NCBI RefSeq assembly: GCF_001429285.1
Contig: NZ_LMJJ01000008.1
Span: forward strand, 203,062 to 240,056
DNA: 36,995 nt
Direction of reading: 5' to 3'
Source: Ensifer sp. Root278
Lineage (GTDB): Bacteria > Pseudomonadota > Alphaproteobacteria > Rhizobiales > Rhizobiaceae
The translations under genes and the position numbers were made by a program. The notes beneath the pieces were generated by a model. It ran no database searches, was not told the origin of the DNA, and saw only the letters and a list, made by a program, of their open reading frames with translations. Below are positions 32,534-36,995 of this stretch, one piece after another (within the stretch, counting starts at the first letter, position 1; every line of letters starts with the position of its first letter).

Positions 32534-33358
32534 ATGAAGAAGGAAGTCGAATGGGCGCGCATGACCGCACCCAGCCTGCGTGAACTCGCCGGAAAGCCGG
32601 GCGCGCTTGCCGTCCTGCCGATCGGTTCGCTGGAACAGCATGGGCCGCACCTGCCGGTCATTACCGACACAGCCAGCGCATCGGCCGCGGCCATCCGTGC
32701 CGCCCGTCTCGTGGCCGACGACATCCCGGTCGCCGTTCTTCCCGGCCTGTGGCTCGGCATGAGCGAACACCACCTGCCTTTCGGCGGCACCATCACGCTG
32801 GACTACGATACGCTGAGCCGCGTCATTCGCTGCATCGTCCGATCGCTGAAGACGCTCGGTTTCTCGCGGCTGTTCATCGTCAACGGTCACGGCGGCAACA
32901 TGGACCCGCTCGCGGTTGCCGTGCGCGAACTGGCGGTCGAGTTCGCCATGCCGATCGTCGCCACAACGCCGTGGATGCTGGCGCCAGAGGAGGCCAGCAA
33001 GATCTTCGAGGTCGACACCGGTGCGCACCATGCCTGTGAGGGCGAAGCGTCGGTCATGCTGGCGATCGTTCCGGATGCGGTAAAGACCGAGATGTTCGGC
33101 CAGGCCTTCGGCAACCAGCAGCATCCCGTTGACGTACCTGCGGACGTGTCGCGCTTCTATTCCTTCGCCGAGCGGGCGCCGGTCACCGGCACCTGGGGCG
33201 ATCCTCGCAGCGCAACCGCCGAAAAGGGCGAGCGCTTCCTCGACCTGCAGGCGAACGAGTTGGTGAAGCTGATCCGCAACGACGTGCTTTGGACCGCGCC
33301 AGACCCGGTCTGGACGCCAGGCCGTGGCCTCGGCACGACGGCCGGCAAAGCCGATTGA
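32534..33358 (+). CDS. Creatininase family amidohydrolase
   Basis: The 274-residue product matches the creatininase family. Metal ligands are visible at Glu34, His36 and Asp45 (PIGSLEQHGPHLPVITDT), His119 (IVNGHGGN) and Glu169 near HHACEGEAS. The family contains creatinine amidohydrolase, the MftE peptidase and several ring-opening amidases acting on cyclic amides, in the cytoplasm and usually as hexamers. The start follows AAAGAGGCCTAAG. It begins a two-gene unit with a second peptide-binding protein. The companion genes point to a cyclic or modified peptide amide rather than creatinine; that is inference. Confidence 0.9.
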   Translation: MKKEVEWARMTAPSLRELAGKPGALAVLPIGSLEQHGPHLPVITDTASASAAAIRAARLVADDIPVAVLPGLWLGMSEHHLPFGGTITLDYDTLSRVIRCIVRSLKTLGFSRLFIVNGHGGNMDPLAVAVRELAVEFAMPIVATTPWMLAPEEASKIFEVDTGAHHACEGEASVMLAIVPDAVKTEMFGQAFGNQQHPVDVPADVSRFYSFAERAPVTGTWGDPRSATAEKGERFLDLQANELVKLIRNDVLWTAPDPVWTPGRGLGTTAGKAD

Positions 33359-33419
33359 CCTCAGCCGGCGAGACATCCGCCGGGCATTTCGCATTCCATT
33401 CCCAAGGGAGGACACGCCA

Positions 33420-35039
33420 ATGACTTTGAAATTCGCGCGGACGCGCAAAACCCTTGTTTCCCTGTTTGCAGCAACCATGCTTTCGGGCGTGGCGCTGACG
33501 CCTGCCATGGCGAAGACGCTCGTCTATTGCTCGGAGGGCGCGCCAGAGGGGTTCGACGCAGCGCTCTACTCGGCCAACAGCACGTGGGATGCTTCGGCCG
33601 AGACGATCTACGATCGCCTCACTGAATTCGAGCCCGGCACCACCAACGTCGCCCCGGGCCTCGCCGAAAGCTGGACCATTTCCGAGGACAATCTCGAATA
33701 CATGCTGAAACTGCGGGAAGGCGTGAAGTTCCAGACGACGGATGATTTCACCCCGACACGGGATTTCAACGCAGACGACGTGCTCTTCACCTACATTCGC
33801 CAGTTGGACAAGGACGACCCGTGGAACAGCTACTTTCCTGGTGCGAACTGGGAAATGTTCAACGCGATGGACATGCCAACGGTCATCAAGGACATCGTCA
33901 AGGTCGATGAAAAGACCGTCAAGTTCGTGCTGAAGCAACCGGATGCGTCGCTTCCGGCGAAGCTTGCCCTGAACTTCGGCTCGATCATGTCGAAAGAGTA
34001 TGCCGACAAGCTGGCGGCTGAGGGACGGCGCGAGGACCTCGACCGCAAGCCTGTCGGCACCGGGCCGTTCCTGTTTGTCGACTACCAGCAAGATGCGGCG
34101 ATCCGCTTTGCAGCCAATGCAGACTATTGGGCCGGCGCGCCGAAGATCGACAATCTCATCTTCGCGATCACCACCGACCCGACGACACGCATGCAGAAAC
34201 TTCAGGCGGGCGAATGCCATATCGCGCCGTACCCGGCGCCGGCCGATGTTGCCGGGCTGAAGGCAAATCCGGACCTGACGGTATTGGAACAACCGGGTCT
34301 CAACGTCTCCTATCTCGCGATGAACACCTTGGTCGCGCCGTTCGACAAGCTGGAGGTGCGCCGCGCCATCAACATGGCGATCGACCGCAAGGCGATCGTT
34401 GATTCCGTCTATCAGGGCATGGGCCAGGTCGCCAAAAGCGTCCTGCCGCCGACGATGTGGGGCTATAACGGCAGCATCGAGGGCTACAGCTACGATCCGG
34501 AAGCGGCAAAGAAGCTTCTCGACGGAGCCGGCGTCAAAGATCTGAAGATGAAAATCTGGGCGATGCCCGTCAGCCGTCCATACATGCCGAATGCTCGTCG
34601 CGCGGCCGAGCTGATGCAGGCGGACCTTGCCAAGGTCGGCATCGGCGTCGAGATCGTTTCCTATGAATGGGGCGAGTACCTGAAGAAGGTGCGCGACGAA
34701 GCGCGCGATGGCGCCGTCATCCTGGGCGGCACGAGCGACAACGGCGATCCCGACAATCTGCTCAGCTACTTCTTCAGCTGCTCGGGCGTTGGCGGCAGCA
34801 ACAATGCCAACTGGTGCGACAAGCCGCTCGACGAGATCTTCCAGAAGGCGCGTACCAGCTCGGATCAGAGCGAGCGGACGAAACTGTACGAAGAAGCGCA
34901 GGCCATGATCAGCGACCAGGCACCTTGGGTTCCGATTGCTCATTCCACCGTTGTGCTGCCGATGTTGAAAAAGGTGAAGAACTACGTGATGGAACCCTTG
35001 GGTTCGCATCGATTCGACAAGGTCGATATCGAGGAATAA
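33420..35039 (+). CDS. Second peptide ABC transporter substrate-binding protein (family 5)
   Basis: The 539-residue product has a signal peptide (likely cleavage AMA|KT after residue 31) and DppA-type landmarks: SEGAPEGFDAALYSANSTWD, IYDRLTEFEPGTTNVAPGLA, ESWTISEDNLEYML, RKPVGTGPFLFVDYQQD and LEVRRAINMAIDRKAI. It ends PWVPIAHSTVVLP, much like E. coli dipeptide-binding protein. ATG 33420 follows AAGGGAGGAC, 61 bases after the creatininase-like gene. No permease or ATPase genes follow, so it probably shares the nearby transporter, widening its substrate range. Coding is strongly C/G-biased at third positions. Confidence 0.94.
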   Translation: MTLKFARTRKTLVSLFAATMLSGVALTPAMAKTLVYCSEGAPEGFDAALYSANSTWDASAETIYDRLTEFEPGTTNVAPGLAESWTISEDNLEYMLKLREGVKFQTTDDFTPTRDFNADDVLFTYIRQLDKDDPWNSYFPGANWEMFNAMDMPTVIKDIVKVDEKTVKFVLKQPDASLPAKLALNFGSIMSKEYADKLAAEGRREDLDRKPVGTGPFLFVDYQQDAAIRFAANADYWAGAPKIDNLIFAITTDPTTRMQKLQAGECHIAPYPAPADVAGLKANPDLTVLEQPGLNVSYLAMNTLVAPFDKLEVRRAINMAIDRKAIVDSVYQGMGQVAKSVLPPTMWGYNGSIEGYSYDPEAAKKLLDGAGVKDLKMKIWAMPVSRPYMPNARRAAELMQADLAKVGIGVEIVSYEWGEYLKKVRDEARDGAVILGGTSDNGDPDNLLSYFFSCSGVGGSNNANWCDKPLDEIFQKARTSSDQSERTKLYEEAQAMISDQAPWVPIAHSTVVLPMLKKVKNYVMEPLGSHRFDKVDIEE

Positions 35040-35058
35040 TCCCAACACGTTGGGTTTC

Positions 35059-35084
35059 TGCGCGCCTGTTTCGGCAGGCGCGCA
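35059..35084 (+). terminator. Terminator after the second peptide-binding protein
   Basis: TGCGCGCCTG and CAGGCGCGCA form a perfect 10-bp stem with a TTTCGG loop, 20 bases after the stop, followed by an AT-rich stretch. A smaller CCCAAC/GTTGGG fold followed by TTT (35041-35054) precedes it. Together they are a convincing transcript end. Confidence 0.75.
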
Positions 35085-35324
35085 CGATTGATATAATTTG
35101 AAAAAAGTCTCCCAGTTAAGTTCCATTGATGTGTCATCTGCGACGGCTGGCAGGTGAGTCTCGTATCCCGCTTAATCAGGTTCGTGGTTTCGCACGACAA
35201 GCAGAAGGGTCGCACGGTGTATCGACCGGAACAGGATTTTCTTGCCATTGGCTGGGGAAGTCCGAAGGCGCACAGAACGGCTCCGTCGCTTGAGAGTTCG
35301 CACTTTGCTTGCACATGCAACACG

Positions 35325-36725
35325 TCAAGCAAACCGTCTTACAATCTCAAGCAGGCGGTCGCAGGATCTCGCAAGCTGCCGTGGCGGCGCCGTGGCAAGG
35401 CCTAGAAGCAAGCCGGATTTTGCAGAATCCGGCGACGCGTACCAGGCCGAAAGCGGTGCGGGCGACATGCCGAAAGCCAACGTTTCTCTGGCAATAGCGA
35501 GATCCGGCGCCCCGTCCGGCAAACGCAACAGCACGGCCAATCCGGCAACTGTCGCTTCCTCTGGCCGCAGGGATTTCAGCAAGGCGTCGCGTTGGGCGGA
35601 GTAGACCCGCTTCGTCCGCCGGAGATGCCGCAAATAATGCCCCTCGCGCATGAACTCAGTGGCTGCAAGCTGCACGGACGGCCCGGGGGGCGGTGCGAGA
35701 CAGGCTGCGACTTCCGCAAAACGGGAGGCGAGCGCCGGCGGCGCGACGAGAAAGCCGAGCCTGAGGGCCGGGCTGATGGTCTTGCTGAAGGAGCCGATGT
35801 GAATGACGCGTCCACCGCGGTCGAGGGAGGCGAGCGCCGGTGCGGCGCGGCCGTCGAGCTGCAACTCGCTGAGATAGTCGTCCTCGATCACCCAGGCCTG
35901 CGCCCCGGCCGCCCAGTCGAGAAGACGCAGTCGGCGTGCCAGCGATAGGGTGGACCCGAGCGGCGCCTGTTGCCCCGGGGTCGCGACAACCAGCGCTGCA
36001 TCCGGGGCACGGCGTATGCCATGCTCGACGTTGACGCCATCGGCATCGACGGGGACCGGCACAATCTCCAGTCGCGCAAGCTCCAGCCCGCGCCGGGTGA
36101 ATGGGAACCCTGGCTCCTCCATCCAGACCTTTTGCCCTTCGAGACCGAGGACGCGGAGCGCCATTCCAAGCCCGCTGGCGTATCCCCCGGTGATGATGAT
36201 TTCGGAGGGCGAGCACTCGATGCGACGTGCGACGGCAAGATAGGCGGCAATTTCCCGGCGCAGTTCCAGTTCGCCGCGTGGGTCGGGATAGATCGCCGGA
36301 GCGCTCGTCTCCACGCGTACGGCGTGCGCGCGGATCCGCGCGAAGAGCGTTGCGGGAAAGGTTTCCTGCGCCGGTACGCCCATCTGGAAGATCGCCGGGC
36401 CGGCTGTCATCTCCCGATAGCGCTCCATGAACGAGCCGGGATCCGGCGGCGGCTCGATCCGCGCAACCGCTGCAGGACGAGCGGCGACGCGGGTCCCGGT
36501 CGAGCGTGAGGCGACGATGAGCTGGGCCGCGGAAAGCTTGTCGTAGGCCGTACGCACAGTGCCGCGTGCAACACCAAGCTGAGCGGCGAGATCCAGCCAG
36601 GACGGCAGACGCGCGCCTGGGGCAAGCACCCCGCTTTCGATCGCGGCGCTGATGCCCTTTCGTATCTGCTCGGCCAGTGGCGTCCGCGCCGACCGATCGA
36701 GGTTCAGTTCCAGCAGCTGATCCAT
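35325..36725 (-). CDS. MocR/PdxR-type regulator (GntR helix-turn-helix fused to aminotransferase domain)
   Basis: The 466-residue product has an N-terminal GntR winged helix (PLAEQIRKGISAAIESGVLA, then LGVARGTVRTAYDKLSAAQL, about residues 16-72). A fold-type I aminotransferase domain follows (from about 110), with Lys315 in GSFSKTISPALRLGF as the predicted pyridoxal-phosphate lysine. MocR proteins bind PLP, sometimes with an amino compound, and control nearby genes. ATG 36725 (AGGAAA five bases upstream) is preferred to GTG 36740. It is divergent from a truncated exported protein, with three copies of a TTCYTGGT motif in and beside the shared region. Confidence 0.93.
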   Translation of the reverse strand: MDQLLELNLDRSARTPLAEQIRKGISAAIESGVLAPGARLPSWLDLAAQLGVARGTVRTAYDKLSAAQLIVASRSTGTRVAARPAAVARIEPPPDPGSFMERYREMTAGPAIFQMGVPAQETFPATLFARIRAHAVRVETSAPAIYPDPRGELELRREIAAYLAVARRIECSPSEIIITGGYASGLGMALRVLGLEGQKVWMEEPGFPFTRRGLELARLEIVPVPVDADGVNVEHGIRRAPDAALVVATPGQQAPLGSTLSLARRLRLLDWAAGAQAWVIEDDYLSELQLDGRAAPALASLDRGGRVIHIGSFSKTISPALRLGFLVAPPALASRFAEVAACLAPPPGPSVQLAATEFMREGHYLRHLRRTKRVYSAQRDALLKSLRPEEATVAGLAVLLRLPDGAPDLAIARETLAFGMSPAPLSAWYASPDSAKSGLLLGLATAPPRQLARSCDRLLEIVRRFA

Positions 36726-36728
36726 GCT

Positions 36729-36780
36729 TTCCTGGTACACGTTGTTTGTCGGTTCTTGGTGCTTTTTTTAGAACCAGGAA
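36729..36780. promoter_or_regulatory. Candidate MocR operator: two direct and one inverted half-site
   Basis: TTCCTGGTAC (36729-36738) and TTCTTGGTGC (36753-36762) are direct repeats 24 bp apart. ACCAGGAA (36773-36780) is the exact inverse of TTCCTGGT. A partly overlapping dyad GGTTCT/AGAACC spans 36751-36775. Direct repeats plus an inverted copy fit the binding mode reported for MocR-family regulators. The site overlaps the regulator's own ribosome site, fitting autorepression. Confidence 0.6.
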
Positions 36781-36842
36781 GTCGTCATTTCTAGGGGCAG
36801 GAAGAAACGTCATCAGGACCACACGGAAAGGAGATCCCTGGC

Positions 36843-36995
36843 ATGACCTTACGATTCTTCATTGGCGCTGCTGCCGCCGCCCTTGCAATCGTCACCACGC
36901 TGCCGGCCGCTGCGCATGATCCCGGCGACGTTGTCACGCCGCACTTCGAAAAGGCGATACCCAATATTCCGGGCAAGACCTTGACCGCCCTGATC
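36843..36995 (+). CDS. Exported protein, 3' truncated by window end
   Basis: Fifty-one codons are visible. The ATG follows GGAAAGGAGATC, a strong ribosome site. The first 23 or so residues form a Sec signal peptide (likely cleavage AAA|HD). The mature start HDPGDVVTPHFEKAIPN then IPGKTLTALI resembles small periplasmic cupin-domain proteins of rhizobia, but the cupin core itself is outside the window. It is divergent from the MocR gene and is its most likely target. Confidence 0.65.
   Translation, partial: MTLRFFIGAAAAALAIVTTLPAAAHDPGDVVTPHFEKAIPNIPGKTLTALI

Noticed and set aside
33183-35126. A 647-residue minus-strand frame opposite the second binding protein
   Set aside because: It is a high-GC antisense shadow with no recognisable domain; the plus-strand gene has a signal peptide, ribosome site and family motifs.
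1-36995. CRISPR arrays, insertion sequences, phage or anti-phage defence genes, tRNA or rRNA genes
   Set aside because: No regularly spaced repeats, transposase or integrase motifs, nuclease/defence domains or RNA-gene folds were recognised by eye; a tRNA or structured-RNA search could still find something short.

Overview
The window is GC-rich, densely coded DNA typical of a soil or root-associated alphaproteobacterium. The likely group is Rhizobiales/Rhizobiaceae (Rhizobium, Sinorhizobium/Ensifer or Agrobacterium type). This rests on four ABC-type uptake loci in 37 kb, ureide and opine-like catabolic enzymes, and many one-component regulators (LysR, LacI, GntR/UTRA, XRE-cupin, MocR). No rRNA, tRNA, insertion sequence, phage gene or CRISPR array was seen. 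It reads as an accessory catabolic region (megaplasmid, chromid or chromosomal island); replicon identity is inference.

Layout. (1) 1-3410, plus strand: the 3' end of an RTX/type I secreted protein, a small four-cysteine secreted protein and an LpoA/LivK-like lipoprotein. (2) 3791-6442, minus strand: a compact unit of ECF sigma factor, membrane anti-sigma factor, Bax-inhibitor-1-like membrane protein and DUF2076 protein, closed by a strong hairpin. (3) 6705-9728: an MFS permease and uraD (OHCU decarboxylase, urate catabolism), divergent from a LysR regulator. (4) 9783-15805: a LacI regulator divergent from a sugar ABC system (RbsA/RbsC/RbsB type) plus a TIM-barrel isomerase/epimerase, with a paired palindromic operator in the shared promoter. 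(5) 15916-21521, minus strand: a seven-gene operon of permease, ATPase and amino-acid-type binding protein, then GntR regulator, BtpA-family TIM barrel, ureidoglycolate-lyase-like cupin and PfkB kinase, with four ATGA stop/start overlaps. (6) 21957-35039: a peptide/amide catabolic locus. M55 D-aminopeptidase and a DadA-like oxidase are divergent from an M81 (MlrC-type) peptidase; then come an XRE-cupin regulator, a five-gene dipeptide ABC operon, a creatininase-family amidohydrolase and a second family-5 binding protein. (7) 35325-36995: a MocR (GntR-aminotransferase) regulator divergent from a truncated exported protein.

How the genes fit together. Most blocks are self-contained transporter + enzyme + regulator modules. 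Two look underdescribed. One is block 5, a possible kinase-then-lyase pathway for an unknown nitrogenous, perhaps glycosylated, compound. The other is block 6, which appears to be one regulon: a TAGGAAA-N4-TTTCCTA inverted repeat occurs upstream of the XRE-cupin gene and exactly between the -35 and -10 of the dipeptide transporter promoter, with a degenerate copy before the M81 gene. This suggests coordinated use of D-amino-acid-containing or cyclic peptides.
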